Assembly: GCF_028745515.1 (NCBI RefSeq)
Contig: NZ_JAQZSG010000014.1
Span: forward strand, 52,447-116,446
From: Paenibacillus thermotolerans
GTDB lineage: Bacteria > Bacillota > Bacilli > Paenibacillales > YIM-B00363
DNA length: 64,000 nucleotides
Direction of reading: 5' to 3'
The position numbers were made by a program, and so were the translations under genes. Below are positions 8,369-17,648 of the stretch, piece after piece. The notes beneath the pieces are model-generated. The model saw only the letters and a list, made by a program, of their open reading frames with translations, had not been told where the DNA came from and made no database searches. The number at the start of each line of letters is the position of its first letter. Position 1 is the first letter of the stretch.

Positions 8369-9583
8369 ATGAATGGATCGAAAAGCTTTTCGATTGCAGG
8401 CTTGTGGGGGAAGCTGATACGGCTGCCCGAAGTAGGAGCCGGGCCGTTCGCCTCGCTTGCCGTCGATCCGCGCGAGCTCAAACGGTTGAAAGGCGAATGG
8501 GAGCGGCTCGGCCCGCCCGGACCCCCGGGGCAATATAACGCGCCGGAGACCGGCATCATAGAGGATATAAAGACGAGGACGCGTTTGTCGAACCGAAACA
8601 ACGTGACGAGAACCGCCGCCTACTTCTCGATCTTTCACAAACATCCCGAGCTGCATTGGGCGTTGCTCGCCCATATGGTATCCCGCAACGGCGGGTGGAG
8701 CATGACCGATCTGAAGGGCGAGCTGCTTCCGAGAATACTTCCGGAGCCGATGCGGGAGCGGCTGTTCGACATGCTGGAGACGGCCAACGCCTTTATATTC
8801 GGCGATGCCTACCCGCAATTGCTTCTTTACCAAGAAAGCGTTGGGCGCGGGCGGCCGCTGTTTCATTTGCTTCCGGCCTTCGGCGTTTCTTCCTTCATGA
8901 AGCCGGTTTGGCGGCTGTTCTGGGAAACGCGCAGCTCCGTGCCGCTGACCATCGCGATGATCGTCAATGAGCAGCATTATATTGAAAAGCGCGTCGTGCA
9001 GCTTCCCGAGTTCGCAAGCGGCGTGCTGAATACGCTGCCGTTCCAAGCGCAATCGGCGCTGCAGCTCAATCAGGTGTTTTTCCCTTATGGCGGCGAAAGT
9101 CCGGTCGCCGCCGGAAGGCAGCGCATCGCGGGAGGGATTCTGGAGGACTTCGGCTCGCTCAAGGAGCGGATTTTGTTCGGGAAGAAGCTTTACGGCATAT
9201 TGTTCGGCATTCCCGAAGCGCGCGATGGGGCGCGGCGCTTCGCGCAAACAACGCCGCACACCGGCTCCCGCGCCGATTATTGGCCGGAGCTGTTCGCCGC
9301 CGTGCGGCGCGGCGCCCCCTCTTCGGCTTATATGCCGAAGCTGGACGGCACGGAGCTGCTGCCGGACGCAGCTCCGTTCTACAGCCCGCGCCTTGCGGAC
9401 GCGTGGAAAGACAAACCGCTCCGGGAGCCGGAGCGGTTCGATTGGTTCCGCGGCAACGCATCGGATGCCGCGGGTTATTTTACGGACGTGCGTCCTTCGG
9501 TACCGTATGAGATGAGCGCCGAGCATTGCTACGGCCTGGAGAAGCTCGAGCTCGCCGCCCTTGCGGGGAGCCTGTTGCTTTAG
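8369..9583 (+). CDS. DUF2515 protein, YppC-like
   Basis: A 404-residue protein resembling the DUF2515/YppC family of Bacillus, of unknown function. Conserved-looking runs are LSNRNNVTRTAAYF near residue 70, HWALLAHMVSRNGGW near 95 and DAYPQLLLYQES near 148. No signal peptide or clear membrane segment is seen. GGAGGGGTG lies seven bases before the ATG. Its stop overlaps the stop of the convergent flippase gene by three bases, leaving no room for a terminator between them. Confidence 0.75.
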   Translation: MNGSKSFSIAGLWGKLIRLPEVGAGPFASLAVDPRELKRLKGEWERLGPPGPPGQYNAPETGIIEDIKTRTRLSNRNNVTRTAAYFSIFHKHPELHWALLAHMVSRNGGWSMTDLKGELLPRILPEPMRERLFDMLETANAFIFGDAYPQLLLYQESVGRGRPLFHLLPAFGVSSFMKPVWRLFWETRSSVPLTIAMIVNEQHYIEKRVVQLPEFASGVLNTLPFQAQSALQLNQVFFPYGGESPVAAGRQRIAGGILEDFGSLKERILFGKKLYGILFGIPEARDGARRFAQTTPHTGSRADYWPELFAAVRRGAPSSAYMPKLDGTELLPDAAPFYSPRLADAWKDKPLREPERFDWFRGNASDAAGYFTDVRPSVPYEMSAEHCYGLEKLELAALAGSLLL

Positions 9584-11244
9584 AGCATGCGCAGCTTGCG
9601 CATGGCGGGTTCGGCGCGGCTCCACAGCCTGCGCGCCTTCGCCGGCATCGCCGCGATGTCGGCGGCCGTGAACGCGCCCGTCTTCAGCAGCAAGATCGGG
9701 TACAGGACGCCTGTCACGCCGGAGATGAGCAGCACCTGCAGCAGCGCGTTCAGGAACGGAATACCGAACGGATGCAAATACGTGAACAGCGCCCAAGCGA
9801 GCGCCCCCCCTGCGGCGATCTGGCCGGCGGCGGCCGCGGCGAAGCGCAGCGTCCGGCCCCCCATAATCGAATAGTCGACCGATTTGCGCAGCGCGAGCAA
9901 ATTGAGCGTCATCGTTACCGCGAAGCAAAGCGCCGTTCCGCCGGCAATGCCCCAGATGCCGATGAACGGAGCGAGCGCGAGCGAGAAGACGAACTTGCTC
10001 GCCACGCCGATGCCGATATTCCGAAGCGGTGCGGACGGACGGTCGATTCCGGTCAAAATTGAGCCGGACGTCATCATGAGCACCTGGAATAACGAGCTGA
10101 CGACCAAAAAGATTATGACCCAGGTGCCGAACGTATCGCCGAAGATGAGCCGGTTCAGCGGAAACGCGGCGACACAGAGGACGACGATCGCCGGTACGCC
10201 GGAGAGCAGCGTCATTCGCAGCGCGGACGACGTCTGCCGCTGCACCTCCGCCTGCTCCCCTCGGATGAAAGCGGAGGAGATGATCGGCAATATCGACTGA
10301 CTGAGCGCGATCGCGAAGATGACCGGAATGCCGGCAAGCGACTGCGCGCGCGCCGTCAGCATGCCGAGCAAATCTTTCGCGTTGTCGTACCCGACCAGCC
10401 CTTCGATCAGCCGGATCGTGAACGTCGAGTCGATCAAATATACGGTCGGGACCGCGAGCGCCGTAATCGAAACCGGAATCGACAGCCTAAACATCGCGCG
10501 GTAAATGCTTCCGAGCGACGACGTGTCGATTCCGGACGCGGCTGGAGACGCCCCAGGCAGAGCAACGCCGCCATCTGCCATGACGTTTGGCTCTCCGCCT
10601 TCCCGATCCGCCTTCTTCAGCTTCCGTCCCCAAAGCAGCATGACCGCCGCAGCGGCAAGCGCGCCCAGCACGCCGCCGAACGAAGCGCCGGCCGCCGCCC
10701 AGTTGACGCCGTATCCGAGCTCCAGCAGCGCGTAAGCGAGCAACACCGCCGTTACGACTCTGGCGATCTGCTCCCAAACCTGCGACAAGCCGTTCGCAGC
10801 CATCATCCGCCTGCCTTGAAAGTAGCCTCTTTCCACCGCAATCCACGGAAAGAGCAGCAGTGCCGGGGCCAATGCGCGAATCGCCAGATCGGCTCCGGGG
10901 TCGCCGCTGATATGCGCATACAACGGGGCGAACGCAACGACGACGATCGTGGCCAGCACCCCGGTCGTTAACGCAAAGTTGACCGCCGCCCGGTGAATCG
11001 CTTCCCCTTCATCGGGGCGCCCGACCGCGTACTTCTCGGACACCAGCTTGGCTACGGCGCTCGGAAAGCCTGCGGTCGCAAGAATAAGCAGCCAAAAATA
11101 GACGTTATAAGCGATGCCGTAGGTGGCCATCCCCGCATCGTCGAGCAGCCTCTGCAGCGGGATTCGCTGAACGACTCCGAGCACTCGGGCAACGAGTGCG
11201 GCGCCGGCTAATATCATCGTTCCTTTAAGCAAAGTATCCTTCAT
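9580..11244 (-). CDS. MOP-family flippase, MurJ/YtgP type
   Basis: A membrane protein of about 554 residues with roughly 14 hydrophobic segments, of the polysaccharide transport (MATE-like) superfamily. The N-terminal KGTMILAGAALVARVLG is characteristic of the YtgP/SpoVB branch. YtgP is the MurJ-type lipid II flippase of B. subtilis, and SpoVB serves the spore cortex; which branch this is cannot be settled by eye. A hydrophilic loop of about 45 residues (rich in Gly, Ala and Ser) separates the two halves. The ATG at 11244 has AGAAGGG nine bases upstream, so the longer frame is discarded. Confidence 0.8.
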   Translation of the reverse strand: MKDTLLKGTMILAGAALVARVLGVVQRIPLQRLLDDAGMATYGIAYNVYFWLLILATAGFPSAVAKLVSEKYAVGRPDEGEAIHRAAVNFALTTGVLATIVVVAFAPLYAHISGDPGADLAIRALAPALLLFPWIAVERGYFQGRRMMAANGLSQVWEQIARVVTAVLLAYALLELGYGVNWAAAGASFGGVLGALAAAAVMLLWGRKLKKADREGGEPNVMADGGVALPGASPAASGIDTSSLGSIYRAMFRLSIPVSITALAVPTVYLIDSTFTIRLIEGLVGYDNAKDLLGMLTARAQSLAGIPVIFAIALSQSILPIISSAFIRGEQAEVQRQTSSALRMTLLSGVPAIVVLCVAAFPLNRLIFGDTFGTWVIIFLVVSSLFQVLMMTSGSILTGIDRPSAPLRNIGIGVASKFVFSLALAPFIGIWGIAGGTALCFAVTMTLNLLALRKSVDYSIMGGRTLRFAAAAAGQIAAGGALAWALFTYLHPFGIPFLNALLQVLLISGVTGVLYPILLLKTGAFTAADIAAMPAKARRLWSRAEPAMRKLRML

Positions 11245-11283
11245 GTATGACAGCCCTTCTCGTGTTACGAATCTTCGTGCGTC

Positions 11284-11319
11284 AAAACGCGAATGACGGC
11301 CCCGGCGGACCGTCATTCG
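11284..11319 (-). terminator. Probable terminator of thuA-like gene
   Basis: A stem GAATGACGG / CCGTCATTC with a ten-base GC-rich loop lies just downstream of the ThuA stop and is followed on the minus strand by CGTTTTG. The short T run makes it a moderate candidate. Confidence 0.6.
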
Positions 11320-11341
11320 TTATCCAGCGAACCTGCGTATG

Positions 11342-12070
11342 TTATGCCTTAGGGGAAATGTTCTCCAGCGGCTGCGAATGGCCGTATACCGGCCGCGCGC
11401 CGTGTACGGGTGCCGCCCATTTCACCGCGTTGCGGATCACCTTCAGCACCTCTTGATTGTGATAGGTCGGATACGTCTCGTGTCCCGGACGGAAGTAAAA
11501 AATTTTCCCTTGGCCGCGATGGAACGTGCAGCCGCTGCGGAACACTTCCCCGCCCTCGAACCACGAAACGAAAACAAGCTCATCCGGAGCCGGAATGTCG
11601 AAGTGCTCTCCATACATCTCTTCCTTCGGAAGCTCGATATACTGTCCGAGCCCTTCGGCGATCGGATGGGAAGGATCGACGACCCAAAGACGCTCCTTAT
11701 CGTCCGCTTCGCGCCATTTTAAATCGCAGGACGTTCCCATCAGCTTCTTGAATATTTTGGAAAAGTGTCCGGAATGAAGAACGATAAGACCCATGCCCTC
11801 GAGCACCCGTTTATGTACCCGGTTTACAATCTCGTCTTCCACTTTGTCATGTCCCATATGGCCCCACCAGACCAGAACGTCGGTTTCATTCAAGACGGAC
11901 TCGGTAAGTCCGTGCTCCGGCTGATCGAGCGTAGCCGTGCGGGCTTCGATTCCGTTGCCTTGAACGCCTTCCGCAATGGCGCCGTGGATTCCCTTCGGGT
12001 AAATGCTCGCTACCGTCTCGTTGCTCTTCTCGTGCAAATTTTCGTTCCATACCGTCAAACGAATCGTCAT
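11342..12070 (-). CDS. ThuA-domain protein (trehalose-utilisation-type)
   Basis: A 242-residue protein of the ThuA family, with a class I glutamine amidotransferase-like fold. Family marks are the start [21 protein letters not shown] near residue 68, [10 protein letters not shown] near 97, and the C-terminal [15 protein letters not shown]. ThuA proteins are linked to disaccharide or keto-sugar metabolism, though the reaction is not established for this branch. The ATG at 12070 follows TAGGAGCGA at nine bases; a TTG six bases earlier is too close to it. Confidence 0.85.
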   Translation of the reverse strand: MTIRLTVWNENLHEKSNETVASIYPKGIHGAIAEGVQGNGIEARTATLDQPEHGLTESVLNETDVLVWWGHMGHDKVEDEIVNRVHKRVLEGMGLIVLHSGHFSKIFKKLMGTSCDLKWREADDKERLWVVDPSHPIAEGLGQYIELPKEEMYGEHFDIPAPDELVFVSWFEGGEVFRSGCTFHRGQGKIFYFRPGHETYPTYHNQEVLKVIRNAVKWAAPVHGARPVYGHSQPLENISPKA

Positions 12071-12110
12071 CGGCAATCGCTCCTAAGCTATTGATCTTCT
12101 TTTTCCTAGA

Positions 12111-12590
12111 TTATATTATCCAGACGATAAAGACAACAATCATCGCCAGCTGAAGGACGAACTTGGCGACCATGCCGGAGAACAAGCCGACGAGCGAGCC
12201 GATGCCGACCTTCATGCTCGTCATGAACGTTTGCCCCGTAATGAGCTCGCCGATGACCGCGCCGACGAACGGGCCGATGATCAAACCGAAGGCGGGAATG
12301 ACGAACGGGCCGACGATGATGCCGATCGTGCTGCCGACAACCGACGCGCGCGAGCCGCCGAATTTCTTGACCCCTAATGCGCTGACCGCGTAATCGGCCA
12401 CGAATATGACGACCACGATCAACGTTTGGATCGTCCAGAACCAAAACCCGAACTCCGACCAGCCGAAAAAGAAGCCGTATACGAAATAGGCCGCGTAAAT
12501 CGCAAGCGCACCCGGCAAAATCGGATACACCGCCCCGGCCATACCGATAATGAATAGGGCTGCGACAAGCACCCACCCTAAAATGTCCAC
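12111..12590 (-). CDS. DUF456 membrane protein (YqgC-like)
   Basis: A 159-residue, very hydrophobic protein with about four membrane helices and glycine-rich loops (GIIVGPFVIPAFGLIIGPFVGA). This matches DUF456, the family of B. subtilis YqgC. No function is known. It sits between the ThuA and HAD genes on the same strand, 22 bases downstream of the HAD stop, so the three may form one transcript. Confidence 0.85.
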   Translation of the reverse strand: MDILGWVLVAALFIIGMAGAVYPILPGALAIYAAYFVYGFFFGWSEFGFWFWTIQTLIVVVIFVADYAVSALGVKKFGGSRASVVGSTIGIIVGPFVIPAFGLIIGPFVGAVIGELITGQTFMTSMKVGIGSLVGLFSGMVAKFVLQLAMIVVFIVWII

Positions 12591-12612
12591 AACGTTCCTC
12601 CCTTACGACGTT

Positions 12613-13350
12613 TTATGCAAGCACAAATTCGCGGATCACTTGAGCGACGCCGTGTTCTTGGTTGGATACTACGGTTACGTCGGCGATTCGCTTCACATCG
12701 TCCTGCGCGTTGCCCATCGCTACGCCTAGTCCTGCCGCCTGAATCATCGCCTTGTCGTTCAAGCTGTCGCCGACGGCGACCACCTGCTTCATATCGATGC
12801 CGAGCATGCCGCAGACGTTCCGCAGCCCGGACGCCTTGCTGATCCCTTTAGGGTTCAGCTCGATGTTGTGCGGGTGCGAATTGGTAACCTCGAACTCCCC
12901 GATGGAGGCGATCCCGTCAAGCACCGCGGCTCTGGCCGCGTCGTTCTCCGAATAATATCCGAATTTCAGCCATTGCAGCCCATCGATGCGGTCGGTCCAT
13001 TGCTCTTTATTGAATAACCCCTCTACGGCATACGCCCAAAACCACGTATCGTAACGGACCGCCAGCTCATGCAGCCGCCGAATGTGATCGGATTCCATCA
13101 GCGTTCTTTTGTAAAGCACATGCGGCTCTTTCCATACCTCGCTGCCGTTGACCGTGACCATCGGGGTCTTAAGACCTAGCTGCTCCGCATACGGCAAGGC
13201 GCTCGGAAAACCTCTTCCCGTAGAAAAACAGACCGTTACCCCCGCTTCGATCGCTTTCCGGATCCATTCCGCGTTTTGCGGAGAAATTTCCGAATGCTCG
13301 TTCAACAGCGTTCCGTCCATATCGAGTGCCAGTAATTTATAAGTGCTCAC
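12613..13350 (-). CDS. Cof-type HAD phosphatase
   Basis: A 245-residue HAD-superfamily hydrolase of the Cof/YidA subgroup. Motif I is ALDMDGTLL near residue 9 (nucleophile Asp), motif II FSTGRGF near 40, and motif IV GDSLNDKAMI near 190. Such enzymes dephosphorylate sugar phosphates, FMN or related small metabolites; the substrate is not predictable. The GTG at 13350 has AGAGGAG eight bases upstream, so the longer open frame is rejected. Confidence 0.9.
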   Translation of the reverse strand: MSTYKLLALDMDGTLLNEHSEISPQNAEWIRKAIEAGVTVCFSTGRGFPSALPYAEQLGLKTPMVTVNGSEVWKEPHVLYKRTLMESDHIRRLHELAVRYDTWFWAYAVEGLFNKEQWTDRIDGLQWLKFGYYSENDAARAAVLDGIASIGEFEVTNSHPHNIELNPKGISKASGLRNVCGMLGIDMKQVVAVGDSLNDKAMIQAAGLGVAMGNAQDDVKRIADVTVVSNQEHGVAQVIREFVLA

Positions 13351-13496
13351 GTCGTCCGCTCCTCTCCAAAAGTCAAAGACTCTTTTTATTTTATACAAAC
13401 TTGGCACCTAAAACCAAAAAAATCTTTTCTTTCTGTTGGAAAAAAGGTACATTATAAGCAAACTGCTTTCGACAGAAACCGACAGAAGGTGACTCA

Positions 13497-14840
13497 ATGA
13501 GCGAGCAATTGTCGATTATTTTGATGATGTTCATCACAAGCTTACCGCAAACAATCCTTTTCACATATATGGGCGTCGTCTTTTTCGGTTTCCGGTTGAA
13601 AAAAACCGGAACCTCGCTAATATGGAATGCGCTTTTCATTTCGGGATTCACCACGAGCATGCTGCCTTTTCTTCCCCCGGTGTTCCGTCTTTCTTTTTCT
13701 TCTACCGTTTTCTTATTGGTCCCTTTTATCGTGTTCCGCGAGCTTCGCCGGATCGAACGATTTTTCTTAGCCATATTGGTTTTGATCTTGGTCTGTCTGA
13801 ACGAATCGGTGTTCGGTTATCTCGGCTTGCTGCTCCATGTTTTTAATTATGAAGCGCTGCTGACGGACCCGAGAGCCGGCTTGGTCTTGCTGCTGCCCCT
13901 TTCCCTGATTGCGGGAGTATTCGGGTGGATTATGAGGCGATATCGGTTTTACCCGGGCAGAGAACTTTTGGAATATATCGGTAAATCAGGAAATCATTAT
14001 TTATTCTGGCTTCTCCTGTTATTTGCCGTTAATACGCTGCTGTCGTTAATCGTATTCTTTTTGGTCATGGACAGTACCCGTCAAGTCGTCGTGCTCGGCT
14101 TGTCCCTTGTTACCTTGATCGGACTCAGCATGTTTCTCATTACGGTACGAGCCATGTCCAGAACGAGAGAAGTCGCGATTCAAACGACTCAAGAAGCTTA
14201 TATCGACGATTTCAACAATATGTTTACCGCCATTCGAGGACAGCGTCACGATTTCCTGAACCACGTGCAAGTCATACAATCGTTTCTGAAGCTCGGGAAA
14301 TACGAGGAGCTCGAGCGTTATACGAAGGAGCTTGTAGGCGAAATTACGGATACGAACGAGCTGCTCCAAATCGGCCACCCTGCGTTCGCGGCGCTCATAA
14401 AATCCAAAATGGTGCAAGCGATGAGCCGGAAAATCGAATTCCGCCATACGTTCTCGGGGATGGAGCGGTTGAACGACGGGATCGCGTCGATCGATTTTGT
14501 AAAAATTGCCGGCAATTTGCTCGACAACGCGCTTGACGAAGCCTCCAACCATCCGGTCGGGGAACGGTGGGTCGAGGTGAAGGGATGGCTCGACGAGGAC
14601 TCGTTCAATATGACCGTCCGCAATCCGAGCCGCGACTTAACGGAGGAAGAGCTTCGGCTGCTCTTCGTACCGGGCTATTCGACAAAGAAAAAGACGAAGC
14701 ATTCCGGGCTCGGATTGTCCATCGTCAAAGAACGCGTCGACCATTACAAAGGAGCCGTCGACGTGAAGAACGCCCCCGACTTGGGGACTACCTTCGTCGT
14801 GAAAATACCGCTCCAGCTGAGAGCAAGCATCCAAAGGTAA
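13497..14840 (+). CDS. Orphan GHKL sensor histidine kinase
   Basis: A 447-residue membrane kinase. The first ~220 residues hold six to seven hydrophobic helices with no large extracytoplasmic domain. The dimerisation part has the phospho-acceptor in RGQRHDFLNHVQV near residue 245, a SpoOB/AgrC-like arrangement. The ATPase domain shows NLLDNALDEA near 342 and GLGLSIV near 405. No response regulator gene is adjacent: the upstream gene is divergent and the downstream one is convergent. The input is unknown; a membrane-embedded or peptide signal fits the topology. Confidence 0.88.
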   Translation: MSEQLSIILMMFITSLPQTILFTYMGVVFFGFRLKKTGTSLIWNALFISGFTTSMLPFLPPVFRLSFSSTVFLLVPFIVFRELRRIERFFLAILVLILVCLNESVFGYLGLLLHVFNYEALLTDPRAGLVLLLPLSLIAGVFGWIMRRYRFYPGRELLEYIGKSGNHYLFWLLLLFAVNTLLSLIVFFLVMDSTRQVVVLGLSLVTLIGLSMFLITVRAMSRTREVAIQTTQEAYIDDFNNMFTAIRGQRHDFLNHVQVIQSFLKLGKYEELERYTKELVGEITDTNELLQIGHPAFAALIKSKMVQAMSRKIEFRHTFSGMERLNDGIASIDFVKIAGNLLDNALDEASNHPVGERWVEVKGWLDEDSFNMTVRNPSRDLTEEELRLLFVPGYSTKKKTKHSGLGLSIVKERVDHYKGAVDVKNAPDLGTTFVVKIPLQLRASIQR

Positions 14841-14842
14841 AT

Positions 14843-14887
14843 AAACGCCCGAGTCACCGAACAACGGTTGATCTCGGGCGTTTCTAT
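14843..14887. terminator. Bidirectional terminator between kinase and PBP genes
   Basis: An 11-bp stem AAACGCCCGAG / CTCGGGCGTTT encloses a 19-base loop. T-rich stretches follow on both strands (TTTCTATTTT on plus, TTTATTTAC on minus), so it can serve both convergent genes. Confidence 0.85.
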
Positions 14888-14888
14888 T

Positions 14889-16979
14889 TTAGTTCGAGAG
14901 CGCGGTTTCCGTCTCGGTCTGCTCTTTCGTCTCCGCCGCCGGCTTTCCGTCAAAGCCGACATATTTATAGTAAGCCTCCATGATTTTAGCGGCGATCGGC
15001 GCGGCGCCCCATGCGCCGTAGCCGCCGTCCGGAACGACGACCGATACGGCGATTTTCGGGTTGTCCGCAGGGGCGTATGCAATGTATACCGCATTCTCCG
15101 CCGTACGGCCGCGCACTTCCTGCTGCGACGTACCGGTCTTGGAGGCTACCTTGAACGGCAAGTGTCCGAACCACTGCTGAAGCGTGTTGCTTTGGGAAAC
15201 CATCTTCATCCCGCTTTGGATGACGTCCCAATGCTTGTCGCTGAACTTTTCCTCATTGAGCACGACGGGCTCGAACATCTTAACCGTATTGCCGTCGAAG
15301 TCGGTAATTTTCTCGACAAACTGCGGCTTCAGCCGCTTTCCGCGGTTCGCGAGCATCGCCGTATACTGCGCCAGCTGCAGCGCCGTATATCTCCCTTGCT
15401 GGCCGAACGACGCTTGCACCATGGCGGACTGCGCGCTGGCGCTTTTCGTTTCGTGCCGGTACTCGATAATGCCCAAGCTTTCGTTCGGCAGGCCGCTGCC
15501 CGTCGAGGTGCCGAGTCCGAACTTTTTCATGTAGCTGTCCCAAATGTCGACCGCTCTGTCCCCATCGCGCAAATACAGCGGTTCTCCGATCATAGCCGCC
15601 ATGAACGTGTTCGAGGACACGCGAATGGCGTCGGCCGGTCCGATTCTGCCGTAGGCGTGCTTCTGGGAGTTGCCGATCGATGAGGCATCGTTTTTCCCGT
15701 AGTAAAATCTGCCGGTGTCGTTATACTTGTCGTTCGGCCCGAACAGCCCTTCGTTCAATCCGATCAGCACCGTCAGCGGCTTCATCGTCGAGCCGAGCGG
15801 CACCAGCGAAGTAGGATGCTTCTCCCGCTCCTTCGGATCCGTGTAATCGGGGTAAACGGTCTTGATGGCGCCGTTCTGATAGTAAGGCTGAATTTCGTTG
15901 TACAGCTTAGTCGAAATGCCTCCGGACCATACGTTCGGATCGTAATCCGGCATGGACGCCATGGCGATCACGTTGCCGGTGTCCACCTCCATCAAGACCG
16001 CGTAGCCCGCGCGCGCCTGCTCGCCCATCGCCGGCCACTTCAGACGCTTCGCTTCGGCGCTTTTCATATACGCAAGATGATCCATAATCGCTTGCTCCGC
16101 CGTGAGCTGAACGTCCTTATCGATCGTCAAATACAGGTTGTTTCCTTTTTTCGGGGGCGTAATTTGCACCGGACCGATAATTTGGTTCAAGCTGTTGACG
16201 GGATATTCCTTTTTGCCGCTAATGCCTCGTAGCTCCTCCTGATACATAAACTCCAGCCCGTCAAAACCGACCTCCTCCGTTCGCAAATAGTCGGAGGTTT
16301 TCGTCTTGTCCCGGTAGAAGTCCAAATATTGGCCCTCTTTCTGGTTGTTCGCCACGGAGAACGGCTTCAGGTAGCCGACCAATTGGGCGGCAATCGTGCC
16401 GGGATCGTAATGCCGGACGCTTTCTTCCACGACCTCCACGCCGGGGAACGCTTCAGGATGGCTCATAAAGTAAGAGATTTCTTGATCCGTCAACCCGGCT
16501 TTGATTCTTCTGGGCTCAAACATCCGGTTCATCATCGGCTTCTTGTTGCCGTCGATATCGTACCCGACGTCCATTGCGTCAAACACGTCGGCTGCGGTCA
16601 TCGGTTTTAGCCCCGGGTCGCCGTATTTATCGAACACTTCCTTGATTTTCGTCGCCAGCTCGATTTGGGTTTCTCTCGTCTTGCCCGGCTCCATTCGGAA
16701 GTACAACGATTGCGTCGACTTGGAATATGCGATCGGATACCCGTTCTTATCGTATATGTTCCCGCGGATCGGCGGCGTATACACGGGCTTCATCGTCTGC
16801 TGCGACTCTTGCGCGGAAAGCTCTTTCCCTTCAACGAATTGAATAAAGGCCAACCGGACGATCAATACGGAAAACAGAAAAAAGATAGTGAAAAAGAACA
16901 TATTGATGCGCAGCGTAAACCGTCTGCGCCGCTTGATTTCCTTTTGCTGGTGGTCCTCGTTATGATGAACGCTATTCAT
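14889..16979 (-). CDS. Class B penicillin-binding protein (PBP2/PbpA type)
   Basis: A 696-residue transpeptidase for peptidoglycan crosslinking. A short cytoplasmic Lys/Arg-rich stretch precedes a single membrane anchor near residues 25-45. The dimerisation domain follows, beginning RGNIYDKNG. The transpeptidase domain has the active-site serine in GSTMKP near 395, SSN near 453 and KTGTS near 611. The length and arrangement fit B. subtilis PbpA/PbpH, the elongasome partners of RodA. A Glu/Thr-rich tail closes the protein. A small membrane-protein gene lies just upstream on the same strand. Confidence 0.92.
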   Translation of the reverse strand: MNSVHHNEDHQQKEIKRRRRFTLRINMFFFTIFFLFSVLIVRLAFIQFVEGKELSAQESQQTMKPVYTPPIRGNIYDKNGYPIAYSKSTQSLYFRMEPGKTRETQIELATKIKEVFDKYGDPGLKPMTAADVFDAMDVGYDIDGNKKPMMNRMFEPRRIKAGLTDQEISYFMSHPEAFPGVEVVEESVRHYDPGTIAAQLVGYLKPFSVANNQKEGQYLDFYRDKTKTSDYLRTEEVGFDGLEFMYQEELRGISGKKEYPVNSLNQIIGPVQITPPKKGNNLYLTIDKDVQLTAEQAIMDHLAYMKSAEAKRLKWPAMGEQARAGYAVLMEVDTGNVIAMASMPDYDPNVWSGGISTKLYNEIQPYYQNGAIKTVYPDYTDPKEREKHPTSLVPLGSTMKPLTVLIGLNEGLFGPNDKYNDTGRFYYGKNDASSIGNSQKHAYGRIGPADAIRVSSNTFMAAMIGEPLYLRDGDRAVDIWDSYMKKFGLGTSTGSGLPNESLGIIEYRHETKSASAQSAMVQASFGQQGRYTALQLAQYTAMLANRGKRLKPQFVEKITDFDGNTVKMFEPVVLNEEKFSDKHWDVIQSGMKMVSQSNTLQQWFGHLPFKVASKTGTSQQEVRGRTAENAVYIAYAPADNPKIAVSVVVPDGGYGAWGAAPIAAKIMEAYYKYVGFDGKPAAETKEQTETETALSN

Positions 16980-17027
16980 AGCTCTTTATGGCTCCTCCTT
17001 CCCTTCGCCTGACGGAGCTTGCCCTAT

Positions 17028-17459
17028 TTACCGGCTTCCGCTGTCTTTCGCCTCTTGAATGAAAGCTTTGATCGCGTTATCGAGCGGGAACGTCCCGATC
17101 TTGACCCCTTTCCAGAACAGAGTCACCTCGTTATCGCCCTCCTTGCCTTCTACGCGGACCGAATCCGTATAGACAACGAAGGTGCCGTCGCCATTCGCTT
17201 CGTACGTCGCATTAAACGCCTGTCCTACAATCGCTTGAAGCGCTTGTTCCTTCGCCTCCGCCAACACTTGGTCGCTCATGGCGGTCAGCTCGTCTTTGTA
17301 ATTGGCGCCGTATACCAGCACTGCGGCGACGATCGCCACAACCAGCACCCATTTCACTACGGTTTTAACAAGATTAATTATAAGAAGCAGCGCGACCGCA
17401 GCCGCGATAATGACAAACCACCGCTCCTGGATAAAAGACAACCACTGTTCCGGAACCAT
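17028..17459 (-). CDS. Hypothetical membrane-anchored protein
   Basis: A 143-residue protein I do not recognise. It has two close hydrophobic segments (residues about 13-45, and a valine/alanine-rich one near 35-52), then a soluble region of about 90 residues rich in Glu and Lys with YTDSVRVEGKEGDNEV. Topology suggests an extracytoplasmic C-terminal domain. The ATG at 17459 has GGGGGGAGAG upstream. It precedes the PBP gene by 48 bases on the same strand and is probably co-transcribed, so a cell-envelope role is an inference from context only. Confidence 0.6.
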   Translation of the reverse strand: MVPEQWLSFIQERWFVIIAAAVALLLIINLVKTVVKWVLVVAIVAAVLVYGANYKDELTAMSDQVLAEAKEQALQAIVGQAFNATYEANGDGTFVVYTDSVRVEGKEGDNEVTLFWKGVKIGTFPLDNAIKAFIQEAKDSGSR

Positions 17460-17580
17460 TTGTTTAACTCTCCCCCCGCATCGGCTGTTAACGCATGTCA
17501 TTCTTATTATACATATAATCGTTTCTTATTTCAGCAATGAAAAGCCGATCCTCATAGGACAAAAACTGGTCTAATGCCCG

Positions 17581-17606
17581 CCTATGTTCCATAACGTAGG
17601 TTATGG
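17581..17606 (+). promoter_or_regulatory. Overlapping palindromes upstream of MFS gene
   Basis: CCATAAC-GTAG-GTTATGG (17589-17606) is a perfect 7-bp inverted repeat. It overlaps a second near-palindrome, CCTATGTT-CCAT-AACGTAGG (17581-17600, 7 of 8 pairs). The pair lies 43-68 bases before the MFS start, where an operator for a local repressor could lie. No T run follows, so a terminator is unlikely. Confidence 0.4.
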
Positions 17607-17648
17607 GTCTGTCCAATCAAAAACAGAGAGTGTGGGGGGAAAGCTGCA

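Noticed and set aside
8285..9928. 547-codon open frame on the minus strand
   Set aside because: It lies antisense to the YppC-like and flippase genes, is very Arg-rich and has no ribosome site or recognisable domain. It is a shadow frame of GC-rich coding DNA.
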